64,000 bases of DNA from Oleiphilus messinensis (GCF_002162375.1 NZ_CP021425.1:1237501-1301500); one strand, 5' to 3'; numbered from the stretch's first letter, positions 51,743 through 59,728 are shown. Program-made: numbers and translations. The notes: generated by a model from the sequence alone, not told the origin.

Positions 51743-53258
51743 AACGATACTGTCGCCAACTCCGGTCAGCTACGATTTGATTCGAAGTTTGCGAGACCGC
51801 TTGGGTGCGATTTTGAAGCCCTACAAGATCGATGAAATCACGACCGACAATATTCGTCTGACCCTGACGGAATATTTTACCAACGTCTTGAAGCACAGCC
51901 CCGAGGAAACGTCGATTGCGGTTGTCATCCAAACTACACCCCCCAGATTGATCCTGGAAGATTATGGTCTTCCCATCGATGCGTTACTCGAAACGGCTCC
52001 GGATTTGGACGCATTACTTGCGACCGGACAAATGCGCAGTTCTGGTATGGGGCTGAGCCTGATCAAGAGCCTCTGTCCTGATGCGCTTTATCATGTGGCA
52101 GCTGAGCATCCGGCTGAACCCTGTAATCGCCTCTGCATACCATTGCCGGAGATAAATAGACCACGGATCATGATCATTGATGATGACATCACCCAGCTGG
52201 CCGTGCTGGAGAGTTATCTTGCCGAGCATTATCACACAAGCCTGTTTTCCAATCCGGCGGAAGCCTTGAAGAGTTTGCGGCAAACGCCCTTTGATTTGAT
52301 TATTTGCGATATCAATATGCCGGAAATCAATGGTTTTCAGCTGCGGGAACAGGTGCGCTCGATTCGCTCGGCACGGTTGCTGCCTTTCATTTTCCTGACC
52401 GGGGAAACAACGAAGGATCTGTTACGCCAGGCTGCCTTTCTTCGAATTGACGACTTTGTGAGCAAGCCTGTCAATAAGTCCATGCTGGAAAACACCATAG
52501 AGCGGGTGCTTTTGCGGGTTGCTGATTTGCGTGATCAAATTTCTTCGGAGTTCGATGCAGAGGTCACCCATAGTTTATGGAATACGCTGCCGAAAACCTA
52601 TGGCGGATACCAGCTCGATGCAGCTTATCAGGTTGCCGCTCGTGGTGGTGGTGACTTTATTTTCTCAAGTCATCGCGAGCACAGTCTGATCGTCATCCTG
52701 GGGGATGTAATGGGACATGGTGATCAGGGTAAATTTTTTACCTATGCATTAAGCGGTTATTTGCATGGCATGTGTATGGCTTGTGCCAGTGGACAGTCCG
52801 TTACCGAATTGTTATCTCAGCTTTCGGAAGGGGTCAGGACGAGTCAAGTGCTCGGTTCGACCATATTAACCTGCATGGTTATCGAGCTATTTGCAGATGG
52901 CACGATTACGCTGGCTTCCGGAGGACATCCCGCACCTTGGGTCATTTCTGCTGATGGACACTTTCGTGAAGTCGGTGTTGGCGGTATGTTGCCCGGGCTT
53001 TCCGAGGATGCGCAATACGACGCGGTAAGCTTAACGTTAACGCCAGGTGAATCGCTGCTGCTTTACACCGATGGTCTGGTCGAGCAGGGGATGGATATGA
53101 AAACCGACATTGTTAATTCGGAACTGGAAACGATGTTCCGTGAACTGCCTCCACGTCAGGGGGCAACCTGGTTGCTCAATCGCGTGTTAAAAAAGGCGGG
53201 TGCCGCGAGTGATGATATGACACTCATCAGTATCAGTCTGCCGGAAGGGGCGGATTAA
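51717..53258 (+). CDS. HATPase-REC-PP2C switch protein, SypE-like
   Basis: The 513-residue protein has exactly the SypE domain order. Residues about 20-140 are an RsbW-like serine kinase with N-box LTEYFTNVLKHS and GMGLSLIKS. Residues about 148-265 are a REC domain with DDD and phospho-Asp in IICDINMPEING. Residues about 300-508 are a PP2C/SpoIIE phosphatase with GGGDF and GDVMGHGDQG metal motifs and DDMT near the end. It would phosphorylate or dephosphorylate the STAS protein at 43206 according to REC phosphorylation. ATG at 51717 overlaps the sensor-kinase gene by 26 bp and has GGAG upstream. Confidence 0.9.
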   Translation: MAIFKQKSKTILSPTPVSYDLIRSLRDRLGAILKPYKIDEITTDNIRLTLTEYFTNVLKHSPEETSIAVVIQTTPPRLILEDYGLPIDALLETAPDLDALLATGQMRSSGMGLSLIKSLCPDALYHVAAEHPAEPCNRLCIPLPEINRPRIMIIDDDITQLAVLESYLAEHYHTSLFSNPAEALKSLRQTPFDLIICDINMPEINGFQLREQVRSIRSARLLPFIFLTGETTKDLLRQAAFLRIDDFVSKPVNKSMLENTIERVLLRVADLRDQISSEFDAEVTHSLWNTLPKTYGGYQLDAAYQVAARGGGDFIFSSHREHSLIVILGDVMGHGDQGKFFTYALSGYLHGMCMACASGQSVTELLSQLSEGVRTSQVLGSTILTCMVIELFADGTITLASGGHPAPWVISADGHFREVGVGGMLPGLSEDAQYDAVSLTLTPGESLLLYTDGLVEQGMDMKTDIVNSELETMFRELPPRQGATWLLNRVLKKAGAASDDMTLISISLPEGAD

Positions 53259-53333
53259 AGTAGGCAGGTTAAAAAAGTGCGCCAGTTTGGCAAATGCCTC
53301 TAGACTATTAACAAAAGGTTCGGGGAAAAGGGA

Positions 53334-54752
53334 ATGACAATGAAAAAACGAGTACTGTTGGTGGAGGACAGCCAATCCCTGGCTGCAGTCTACCAAAGTT
53401 ACCTGGATGAGAAAGGGTTGTTCATCGCGCATGTGGAAACCGGAAAAGAAGCGATGATCCGGATTCTGCAATCCCCTCCGGATCTTTTGATTCTGGATTT
53501 AAAACTGCCGGATATGAATGGCATGGATGTGTTGCGGCACATTAAAGAAAATGGAGTTCCAACTCAGGTTATTGTGATTACTGCCCATGGCTCGGTCGAT
53601 ATCGCCGTGGATGCGATGCAAAACGGTGCCTTTGATTTTCTGGTCAAGCCATTTGATGGCAAGCGCCTGGTTGTTACGGTGCAAAATGCATTGGAGCACG
53701 GTGCACTGACAAAAGAGGTTGCATCCTACCGTGATACTTTTGCGCGAAATCACTATGAAGGCTTTATCGGTGAAAGTTTACCGATGCAATCTGTGTATCG
53801 CATCATCGATAGTGCAGCACCCAGTAATGCGACTGTATTTATCACCGGAGAAAGTGGAACGGGCAAGGAGGTTTGTGCGGATGCGATTCATCGCCGAAGT
53901 TCCCGCAGCAAGAAGGCCTTTGTGCCATTGAACTGTGGCGCTATTCCCCGGGATTTAATGGAGAGTGAGATTTTCGGTCACGCCAAAGGGGCGTTTACCG
54001 GTGCCCAGAGTAGCCGGGATGGTGCCGCAACGCTGGCGGATGGGGGAACTTTATTTCTGGATGAAATTTGCGAAATGGACCTTGATCTGCAAACCAAGTT
54101 GCTACGCTTTATTCAAACCGGCACATTTCAGAAAGTCGGTGCGAGCAAACTGGAGCATGTCGATGTTCGTTTTATCTGTGCGACGAATCGAGATCCCTGG
54201 GTTGAAGTGCAGGAGGGCCGTTTTAGAGAAGACCTGTACTACCGTTTGCATGTGATACCGATCGAGTTACCTCCACTGCGTGCCCGGGAAACCGACATTA
54301 AATTGATTATGGATCACTTTTTGCGGACTTATAGCCGGGAGGAGGGAAAACTTTTTACTGAATTTTCCGTTAAGGCGACAGAAATGATGATGGATTATGA
54401 CTGGCCCGGAAACGTTCGCCAGTTACAAAATATCGTCCGCAACATTGTCGTGTTAAATAATGCCCCCGTTGTTGATGAGTCCATAATTCCCCCGCCGGTC
54501 AGACCGGTTTCGCCTTCGCCGAGCCGCGCTCAAGCCAAAGCCGGGGCAGTCCCCGTTACCCCTGTTGAAGTTCCGAGGGCCGAGATGCTGAGTAGTGCGG
54601 TTGATGCCATAAAACCGCTATGGCTGATTGAAAAGGAAACCATCGAAAAAGCCATTGCACTTTGCGATGGAAATATACCCAAAGCCGCTGCGTTACTCGA
54701 AGTCAGTGCCTCGACCATCTACCGAAAACGGGAAAAGTGGTTGGATGGTTGA
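53334..54752 (+). CDS. Sigma54-dependent response regulator, SypG-like
   Basis: A 472-residue NtrC-class activator. The REC domain has Asp55 in LILDLKLPDMNG. The AAA+ domain (about 140-380) has Walker A GESGTGKE, the sigma54-contacting GAFTGA loop intact and the DEICEM Walker B. A proline-rich linker (about 383-415) leads to a Fis-type helix-turn-helix ending KAAALLEVSASTIYRKREKW. It is last in the operon and most likely acts at the three -24/-12 promoters of this locus through the TTGCAA-rich elements. ATG at 53340 is an alternative start with better-spaced GGGA. Confidence 0.92.
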   Translation: MTMKKRVLLVEDSQSLAAVYQSYLDEKGLFIAHVETGKEAMIRILQSPPDLLILDLKLPDMNGMDVLRHIKENGVPTQVIVITAHGSVDIAVDAMQNGAFDFLVKPFDGKRLVVTVQNALEHGALTKEVASYRDTFARNHYEGFIGESLPMQSVYRIIDSAAPSNATVFITGESGTGKEVCADAIHRRSSRSKKAFVPLNCGAIPRDLMESEIFGHAKGAFTGAQSSRDGAATLADGGTLFLDEICEMDLDLQTKLLRFIQTGTFQKVGASKLEHVDVRFICATNRDPWVEVQEGRFREDLYYRLHVIPIELPPLRARETDIKLIMDHFLRTYSREEGKLFTEFSVKATEMMMDYDWPGNVRQLQNIVRNIVVLNNAPVVDESIIPPPVRPVSPSPSRAQAKAGAVPVTPVEVPRAEMLSSAVDAIKPLWLIEKETIEKAIALCDGNIPKAAALLEVSASTIYRKREKWLDG

Positions 54753-54800
54753 TGCAGAATTAACTGTTCTCCAAACCCCTCGCAGCCCGAGTTTCAGGCA

Positions 54801-55118
54801 CTACCGAGCTTCATTGCTGTTAAATGGATTCAATAATTGAACACCTGTACTCATGAAGTCTTTTGTGTTTCTGGTGACAAGACATAAATCATAAATTAGG
54901 GCTGTTGCAGCAATTTGTTTGTCAATAGAGTTCTCATAATTTGGCACTCTCAGTCTGCCCCAGACCTGGGCTTCATCAACGGTAAACGGGAGAATATTGT
55001 CACTGTAATCTTCAAGTAGGCGCTCCAACCACTGCTCCAATATTTCAGACTGGCTGATATCGCCCCTGTGTTTTATTAACTCAACTCCACGCCGGAGCTC
55101 ACCGATCGTTATCGAATG
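54801..55118 (-). pseudogene. vapC: VapC/FitB-type PIN-domain toxin, truncated by an insertion element
   Basis: The minus strand encodes the C-terminal two-thirds of a PIN toxin: SITIGELRRGVELIKHRGD, a middle with WGRLRV, and DKQIAATALIYDLCLVTRNTKDF with the conserved acidic residue. The first 40 or so residues with the catalytic LIDTNV segment are missing. The homology stops at 55118, where an IS200/IS605 element begins. The longest start-to-stop part is only 79 residues from a TTG at 55040. The toxin is therefore inactive here. The cognate antitoxin lies on the other side of the element. Confidence 0.75.
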
Positions 55119-55127
55119 AGCGTAAAA

Positions 55128-55148
55128 CCCCGTCCTTTAGGGCAGGGA
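55128..55148. repeat. Left subterminal hairpin of the IS element
   Basis: CCCCGTCCTTTAGGGCAGGGA is the left copy of the end motif; the right copy differs at the G in GGGCGGG. Such hairpins are the TnpA recognition structures in IS200/IS605 elements. Confidence 0.7.
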
Positions 55149-55172
55149 TGTAAGCTCGTCGGCGATAGCCGA

Positions 55173-55586
55173 CTAATGTGGCGTTCTTTGTTGCTGCACA
55201 TATTGTTTGATGATCTCTACGGGTGCGCCACCGCAACTTGCGGCAAAATAGCTTGGACTCCAGAGAGCCGATTTGTAGTAACGATTTGCCACTTCAGGAT
55301 GGTGTCGTTTTAGTTTTCGACTTGATACACCTTTCAGGCTATTTACCAGAGTTGACAGTGCAATTTTTGGTGGATAGTTAATCAGAAGATGTACATGGTC
55401 CGGTTCTCCATTAAATTCAACCAGTTCCGCTTCAAAGTCAGTGCAGACCTTTTCAAATAGACTTTTAAGAACTGGAAACATATAACCTTCGAGCACCCCG
55501 TAACGGTACTTTGTTACGAAGACCAAATGGCAGTGAAGTTTAAAAACGCAGTGCCGGCCTGCTCTATATTCATTTGTTTTACTCAT
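55173..55586 (-). CDS. tnpA: IS200/IS605 TnpA, HUH single-strand transposase (Y1)
   Basis: The protein is full length at 137 residues. The HUH motif is HVH (His64, His66) in EPDHVHLLI and the catalytic tyrosine is Tyr129 in IIKQYVQQQ. It cuts and joins single-stranded DNA at the element's hairpins. It is divergent from tnpB with only 22 bases between start codons. No frameshift is visible, so the element may be active. Confidence 0.93.
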   Translation of the reverse strand: MSKTNEYRAGRHCVFKLHCHLVFVTKYRYGVLEGYMFPVLKSLFEKVCTDFEAELVEFNGEPDHVHLLINYPPKIALSTLVNSLKGVSSRKLKRHHPEVANRYYKSALWSPSYFAASCGGAPVEIIKQYVQQQRTPH

Positions 55587-55608
55587 AGACCAATTGTATA
55601 CTCAATCT

Positions 55609-56667
55609 ATGAAGAAGACAAAAACACTTAAAGTTCGGATAAAAGACAAACATGTAAAGCTGTTGAATCGAATGGCTCGCTCTGTGAACTTTGTCTGGAA
55701 CTACATCAATGAACTGAGTTCCCGTTCGATCAAAGAACGGGGCGTGTTTTTGTCTGCCTATGACATACACCCCTACACCAAAGGGGCGGGGAAAGAATTG
55801 GGATTGCATAGTCAGTCTTTGCAGTGCATCGCTGCTGAGTATGTGACTCGCAGAAAACAGTTTAAGAAGGCAAGGCTCAACTGGCGAAAGTCCGGTGGTG
55901 TGCGTCGCTCCCTTGGCTGGATTCCGGTAAATACCGGACAAGCCAAATGGAAAAATGGGCAGGTATTCCATAACGGGCGTTACTTTTCAGTGTGGGACTC
56001 TTTTGAACTCAACAACTACAAGTTTCGCTCTGCCAGTTTCAGTGAAGACTCAAGAGGCCGTTGGTATTTCAATGTTGTTGTTGATGTTGAGTTTGAAATA
56101 TCTGAAGGAACACAGTCAGTTGGCATAGACCTCGGCTTTAAAGAGTCCGCAACGGACTCAAACGGAAACGTTGTTGCAGGTCGAGAATACCGACTGCTTG
56201 AGCAGAAATTAGGCATTGCCCAAAGAGCCGGTAACCAGAAAAGAGTGAAGGCTATTCACGCTAAAATTAAAAACAGGAGGCAGGATGCCCTGCACAAATA
56301 CAGCCGCAAACTGGTGAATGAGAATGCGGCTATCTTCGTTGGCAACGTATCCAGTCAGGCAATGGTGAAAACCAAAAAAGCCAAATCAGCTTTAGATGCC
56401 GGTTGGGGAATCCTGAAAACCATGTTGGAATACAAGTGCGATCACGCAGGCGTGGTTTTTGAAATCGTCAACGAAGCCTACTCCACCCAGACTTGTTCGT
56501 GCTGCAGGGTAATACCTGATAGTAGTCCGAAAGGTAGGACGGGTCTTGGAATAAGAGAATGGGTCTGTTCAGAGTGCGGAGCTGAACATCAGCGTGACAT
56601 AAACGCTGCCAGGAACATTCTTGCGGTCGGGCATGACCGTCTAGCTGTAGGAATCCCCGTCCTTTAG
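55609..56667 (+). CDS. tnpB: TnpB (IS605 OrfB) RNA-guided nuclease-like protein, RuvC Glu position altered
   Basis: ATG at 55609 is preferred over TTG at 55594. The 352-residue protein has the N-terminal helical/WED part and a RuvC domain with Asp174 in GIDLGFK and Asp330 in RDINAARNIL. A zinc ribbon (Cys296, Cys299, Cys320, Cys323) lies within the RuvC domain. At the place of the second catalytic residue, where canonical TnpB has Glu in a VVVEDL-like strand, this one has Gly245 (IFVGNVSS). Glu289 in VNEAYST is a possible relocated acidic residue. The guide RNA would be expected from the 3' part of the gene and the right end. Confidence 0.9.
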   Translation: MKKTKTLKVRIKDKHVKLLNRMARSVNFVWNYINELSSRSIKERGVFLSAYDIHPYTKGAGKELGLHSQSLQCIAAEYVTRRKQFKKARLNWRKSGGVRRSLGWIPVNTGQAKWKNGQVFHNGRYFSVWDSFELNNYKFRSASFSEDSRGRWYFNVVVDVEFEISEGTQSVGIDLGFKESATDSNGNVVAGREYRLLEQKLGIAQRAGNQKRVKAIHAKIKNRRQDALHKYSRKLVNENAAIFVGNVSSQAMVKTKKAKSALDAGWGILKTMLEYKCDHAGVVFEIVNEAYSTQTCSCCRVIPDSSPKGRTGLGIREWVCSECGAEHQRDINAARNILAVGHDRLAVGIPVL

Positions 56668-56674
56668 GGCGGGA
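56655..56674. repeat. Right subterminal hairpin of the IS element
   Basis: CCCCGTCCTTTAGGGCGGGA can fold as CCCGTCC-TTTA-GGGCGGG with seven pairs including one G-T. It overlaps the 3' end of tnpB and lies ten bases from the right boundary. Confidence 0.7.
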
Positions 56675-56680
56675 AGGATG

Positions 56681-56932
56681 TCAAAACGCTGATAAAGACC
56701 CGAGAGCCTTATCGTCCGACTTATCATCCTGTATTCGTTCAAAATCAGCATCCACCCCAACGTCAGGAATAGCCATCAGTGCCTGCGTAAAGTTCTTCTT
56801 TCGAGGCTTTAGGAGTGCGGTTTCAAGGATTTTACGATGTTCGGCTTCTGCACTAATCCCGTCAGCGCCTGCTTTCGCTTTAAGTGCGCGAACGACCGCT
56901 TCATCAACGTTTCTTACAATCAGGTTAGCCAT
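56681..56932 (-). CDS. FitA/VapB-type ribbon-helix-helix antitoxin, 3' end altered by the IS element
   Basis: ATG at 56932 starts MANLIVRNVDEAVVRALKA, the standard beginning of FitA-like antitoxins, and SAEAEHRKILETALL completes the RHH DNA-binding region. The frame upstream to 56983 has no homology. The C-terminal toxin-binding part is recognisable to about residue 70. The last dozen residues look unrelated and the stop codon is supplied by the TCAA end of the inserted element. The protein may still repress its own promoter. Its toxin is truncated. Confidence 0.8.
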   Translation of the reverse strand: MANLIVRNVDEAVVRALKAKAGADGISAEAEHRKILETALLKPRKKNFTQALMAIPDVGVDADFERIQDDKSDDKALGSLSAF

Positions 56933-56962
56933 TGAGTTCACTCTTATTCCGGTTATGCTTAC

Positions 56963-57004
56963 CAATGATATCATTGCAATCATTATGGTGCTATCAATGA
57001 TTGC
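56963..57004. promoter_or_regulatory. Operator region of the toxin-antitoxin operon
   Basis: A perfect 14-bp palindrome CAATGATATCATTG (56963-56976) abuts a second inverted repeat, GCAATCATT (56976) with AATGATTGC (56996). TGATATCA and TGCTATCA half-sites lie 15 bases apart. The latter octamer is, as I recall, the FitA recognition half-site of Neisseria. The block lies 31 bp upstream of the antitoxin ATG, where autorepression sites of these operons are found. Confidence 0.55.
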
Positions 57005-57016
57005 CGTGCGACTTTT

Positions 57017-57898
57017 TTAGACACGAACCAGCATGGCATCATTGTCTTCGATGGGGTTATCCAGGTTTGCCAGCGCGGCGAGTACTTCATTGATCCAGAA
57101 TTCGGATTTGCTGTCTTTCTGGAAGCAGCCGTAAATTTGCCGGGATATCACCGGTGCCCCTGTGACTTTGTGCAAGCGCGTGCCCAATACATCCTGAACC
57201 ATTCGATAGGGGAGGTAAGCCGTGCCTTGATTGTTCAGGATGAAATCCAGTGCGATTCTTGCCAACGATGTGTGTAATACCGGTGGCTGGGCATCGGGAA
57301 AAAGTTGCGTGAAGCTGACATTGAAAGACAGGCCCCAGTCAACGGCAACAAATTTGCGATTTATTGCGCTTTCGATGCTTTCGTCCTGACGGGTGCTGAC
57401 GAGAATCAAGTCCGTCCGGACGACCGGCACTGACGACAAATCACCAATCTTGGCTGGGTCATACAATAGTGCAAAATCAATGGTTCGCTCCATGAGGTGA
57501 CGCACGAGAATGGCCTGGCTGTGAACCTCTGCCCTGAGCGCCAGATCATCATGGCCTTGATGCAATACATCCAGAACATCCTGCAATAACAAATCCCATA
57601 AACCTGTAGTCGCCCCCATGGTGAATACGTATTGCTGGTCTTGTTTCAGGGAGACATCCTGACGTGCCCGTTCCCAGGCCATTAAAATGGTTTCGGCATG
57701 GCTGATGAGCTTTTCACCAGTGGCCGTGAGTTGCAGATTGTTCCTGTGCCGGGTAAACAAGGGGACACCCAGGGTACTTTCGAGTTGCTTGATACGGGCA
57801 CTCACTGCCGCTTGTGTGAGGTAGAGATTCTCCGCTGCCTTGCCGAAATGTCGGGTGCTGTTAACCTCTAAAAATGTTTTCAGTAATTCGGTATCCAT
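57017..57898 (-). CDS. hdfR: LysR-family transcriptional regulator, HdfR-like
   Basis: The N-terminal helix-turn-helix (MDTELLKTFLEVNSTRHFG, then KAAENLYLTQAAVSARIKQLE, with FTRHRNNLQLTATGEKL) is very close to E. coli HdfR as I remember it. The remaining 200 residues are the LysR effector-binding domain. It is transcribed away from a small exported-protein gene and maoP; in E. coli hdfR and maoP are also divergent neighbours. HdfR represses flhDC in E. coli; the targets here are unknown. Confidence 0.85.
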   Translation of the reverse strand: MDTELLKTFLEVNSTRHFGKAAENLYLTQAAVSARIKQLESTLGVPLFTRHRNNLQLTATGEKLISHAETILMAWERARQDVSLKQDQQYVFTMGATTGLWDLLLQDVLDVLHQGHDDLALRAEVHSQAILVRHLMERTIDFALLYDPAKIGDLSSVPVVRTDLILVSTRQDESIESAINRKFVAVDWGLSFNVSFTQLFPDAQPPVLHTSLARIALDFILNNQGTAYLPYRMVQDVLGTRLHKVTGAPVISRQIYGCFQKDSKSEFWINEVLAALANLDNPIEDNDAMLVRV

Positions 57899-58023
57899 TG
57901 GGACTTCTATTTTAATAAATACAATCTATTTATCAGTAAAATTTTTTGTTGTCACCATTAAATTGTTTCGTTTTCCTGCATTTTTCTTTTATTGGATAAT
58001 CCGCGCGATTTTCCGGAGACGAA

Positions 58024-58326
58024 ATGATGAAAAAAACGATCGGTTCCTTATTTCTTACGTTTTTGGTTTTTGTTGCACCCGTATCGGCTAACTCAGAAGG
58101 TATGGACAGTCCAGAATTGGACGGTTATGAGCCAGCCGAAGCCGCATGTGAAGGTGCCGCTTACGGTGAAAGTGAATCGGCCTGCGGTGACAGTGTAGCC
58201 TCAGGTGCAGACCAGTGTTTTAGCAAGATTGAAAAAGACATTGAACGCATGGTGACCGAAGATCCTAATCAGGAAATTGATGTTGATCAATTGCTTGAGG
58301 AGTGTCTGAGTCAATACGAACAGTAA
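58024..58326 (+). CDS. Small acidic exported protein, unknown
   Basis: The 100-residue product has a Sec signal peptide (cleavage after VSA near residue 22) and a strongly acidic, Glu/Ser/Ala-rich mature part with four cysteines. CGGAGACGAA lies before the ATG pair. I do not recognise a family. It lies between hdfR and maoP, where E. coli has no such gene, and could share the maoP transcript (52-bp gap). Confidence 0.6.
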   Translation: MMKKTIGSLFLTFLVFVAPVSANSEGMDSPELDGYEPAEAACEGAAYGESESACGDSVASGADQCFSKIEKDIERMVTEDPNQEIDVDQLLEECLSQYEQ

Positions 58327-58378
58327 ATGCTGTGATTTTCAGGGCAAGGGTCCGATTCGAAAAGAGGTGCCGGTATTA

Positions 58379-58717
58379 ATGGAACGTTTTGTTACAGCCA
58401 AAAAGTTTTATGACAGCAAAAATTTCCCCCACGGTTTTAATCGCGGCGGTGATTTCTCAAAAGCAGAAGCGGACCTGTTAACCCAGATCGGTGTATACCT
58501 TAGTGAGTTGCACTCGGGCGAGCGCGCCGTGACTGCGCCTGATGAAGAGCGCCTGCTGAAAGTCGTCGAGGGTGAGCTGGATGCCCAGACACCTGTCGAA
58601 AAAGTGTGGGCAAAATACACCCGATTAATCGCAGTGAAAACCCGGCGAGTCAAGTTGAGTGTGATGAACACCGGTACAGGATTCTCGGAAGAACCGATTT
58701 ATGAAGCTGAGCTCTAG
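58379..58717 (+). CDS. maoP: MaoP-like protein (DUF413, Ori macrodomain organisation)
   Basis: ATG at 58379 is chosen; the frame also allows a GTG at 58367. The 112-residue protein follows the DUF413 pattern: FVTAKKFYDSKNFPHGFNRGGDFS, broken here by description, then a VEGELDAQTPVEKVWAKYTRLI core and a C-terminal KLSVMNTG corresponding to the HTLSG segment. In E. coli MaoP with its site maoS shapes the Ori macrodomain. The divergent hdfR neighbour supports the assignment. I could not identify a maoS sequence by eye. Confidence 0.82.
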   Translation: MERFVTAKKFYDSKNFPHGFNRGGDFSKAEADLLTQIGVYLSELHSGERAVTAPDEERLLKVVEGELDAQTPVEKVWAKYTRLIAVKTRRVKLSVMNTGTGFSEEPIYEAEL

Positions 58718-58757
58718 GTGATCTAACACACCTCTCTCCGGAAATTATCGAGACCCC

Positions 58758-59423
58758 ATGGAACTGAGTTTATCCGAGTCGCCGTTATTGGCGACGCATC
58801 ACCCCTGCGTGTTTGAGACCATCAGTCGAGGTTTGTGGCAGCAGGGATATGTCGTATTAGAAAATGCGATACCGCCGTCGGTTTTTGCGACCTTGGAAAA
58901 TAATTTCCTGAAATTAAATGAGAATACTTTTTCCGAAGCGGGTATTGGTCGAGGTCGTGATCATACGGCGAACAACTTTGTGCGCAACGACAAAATTGTC
59001 TGGCTGGAAAATGATTCCGAACTGGCGGATTGGTTCGACTGGATAGATACCCTCAAACAGGAATTGAATCGTCGCCTTTTTCTTGGGTTGTTCGATTTTG
59101 AGTGTCATTACTCAATCTATAAGCCTGGCGACTTTTATAAAACCCATGTTGATGCATTTCGCGGGCGCTCGAACCGGAAGCTGACGATGGTCACCTATTT
59201 TAACCGTGGCTGGCAGCCACAAGATGGTGGCGGGCTTGTGATTTATGGGGCGGATAAGGTCACCAGGATCACTACGGTCTATCCCGAACGGAATACCTTG
59301 GTGTTGTTTCTCAGTGAAGATTTTCCCCACGAAGTGTTAACCACTCATCGAGATCGTTACAGTCTGGCAGGGTGGTTCAGGGTTAACAATTCTACCGCAG
59401 AGCATATCGACCCACCGCTTTGA
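58758..59423 (+). CDS. 2-oxoglutarate/Fe(II) oxygenase, prolyl-4-hydroxylase-like
   Basis: This 221-residue protein has the double-stranded beta-helix ligands: His130 and Asp132 in KTHVDAF, distal His191 in FPHEVL and the 2-oxoglutarate-binding Arg200 in HRDRYSLAGWFR. The YSIYKPGDFY and GWQPQDGGGLVIY stretches are typical of the PKHD/SM-20 group. The substrate could be a protein residue such as proline in a ribosomal or elongation protein, but nothing nearby identifies it. It may be co-transcribed with maoP (40-bp gap). Confidence 0.87.
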   Translation: MELSLSESPLLATHHPCVFETISRGLWQQGYVVLENAIPPSVFATLENNFLKLNENTFSEAGIGRGRDHTANNFVRNDKIVWLENDSELADWFDWIDTLKQELNRRLFLGLFDFECHYSIYKPGDFYKTHVDAFRGRSNRKLTMVTYFNRGWQPQDGGGLVIYGADKVTRITTVYPERNTLVLFLSEDFPHEVLTTHRDRYSLAGWFRVNNSTAEHIDPPL

Positions 59424-59557
59424 TAAATTAATGCCCCGGTTGGTCAATTAAGCGACAGAGTTGTAGGATATCTCGCACATATTTTTCAGCTTTTTCGCAC
59501 ATTGAAATCGATTTTCCTTGTCTATGCTTCAATGAAAGACACGTTAAGGATATCGTT

Positions 59558-59728
59558 ATGTCTCAGTTTCAATGCCCCCATTGTCAATCTCACAGCTGTG
59601 TTGAATGGAAATATTGGGTTCCTGTAAATGAGATCGTTTTGGAAACGTTAACACTGGAGCTCATTTGTATGGGCTGTTTTTCACTGCTCCCGGATCGACG
59701 CCGAAGTGAGGTTGTGGTCGCGGCCTGA
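59558..59728 (+). CDS. Small zinc-ribbon protein
   Basis: This 56-codon gene has AAGGA seven bases before its ATG. The product carries CPHC at residues 6-9 and CMGC near residues 37-40, a four-cysteine zinc-ribbon pattern, with Trp/Tyr-rich strands between. I do not recognise a specific family. It is monocistronic in a 385-bp stretch between the oxygenase and the cytochrome gene. Confidence 0.6.
   Translation: MSQFQCPHCQSHSCVEWKYWVPVNEIVLETLTLELICMGCFSLLPDRRRSEVVVAA

Larger units (their letters stand above)
55119..56684. mobile_element. IS200/IS605-family element with divergent tnpA and tnpB
   Basis: An element of about 1.57 kb with a HUH transposase on the minus strand and TnpB on the plus strand. 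It has subterminal hairpin sequences in the same orientation at both ends (CCCCGTCCTTTAGGGC at 55128 and 56655) and no terminal inverted repeats, as expected for the family. The right end reads GGATGTCAA (to 56684). It splits a FitAB/VapBC locus, and about 120 bp of host sequence (antitoxin tail and toxin start) seem to be missing, so a deletion accompanied or followed insertion. The left boundary is placed where toxin homology stops and is uncertain by several bases. Confidence 0.85.
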
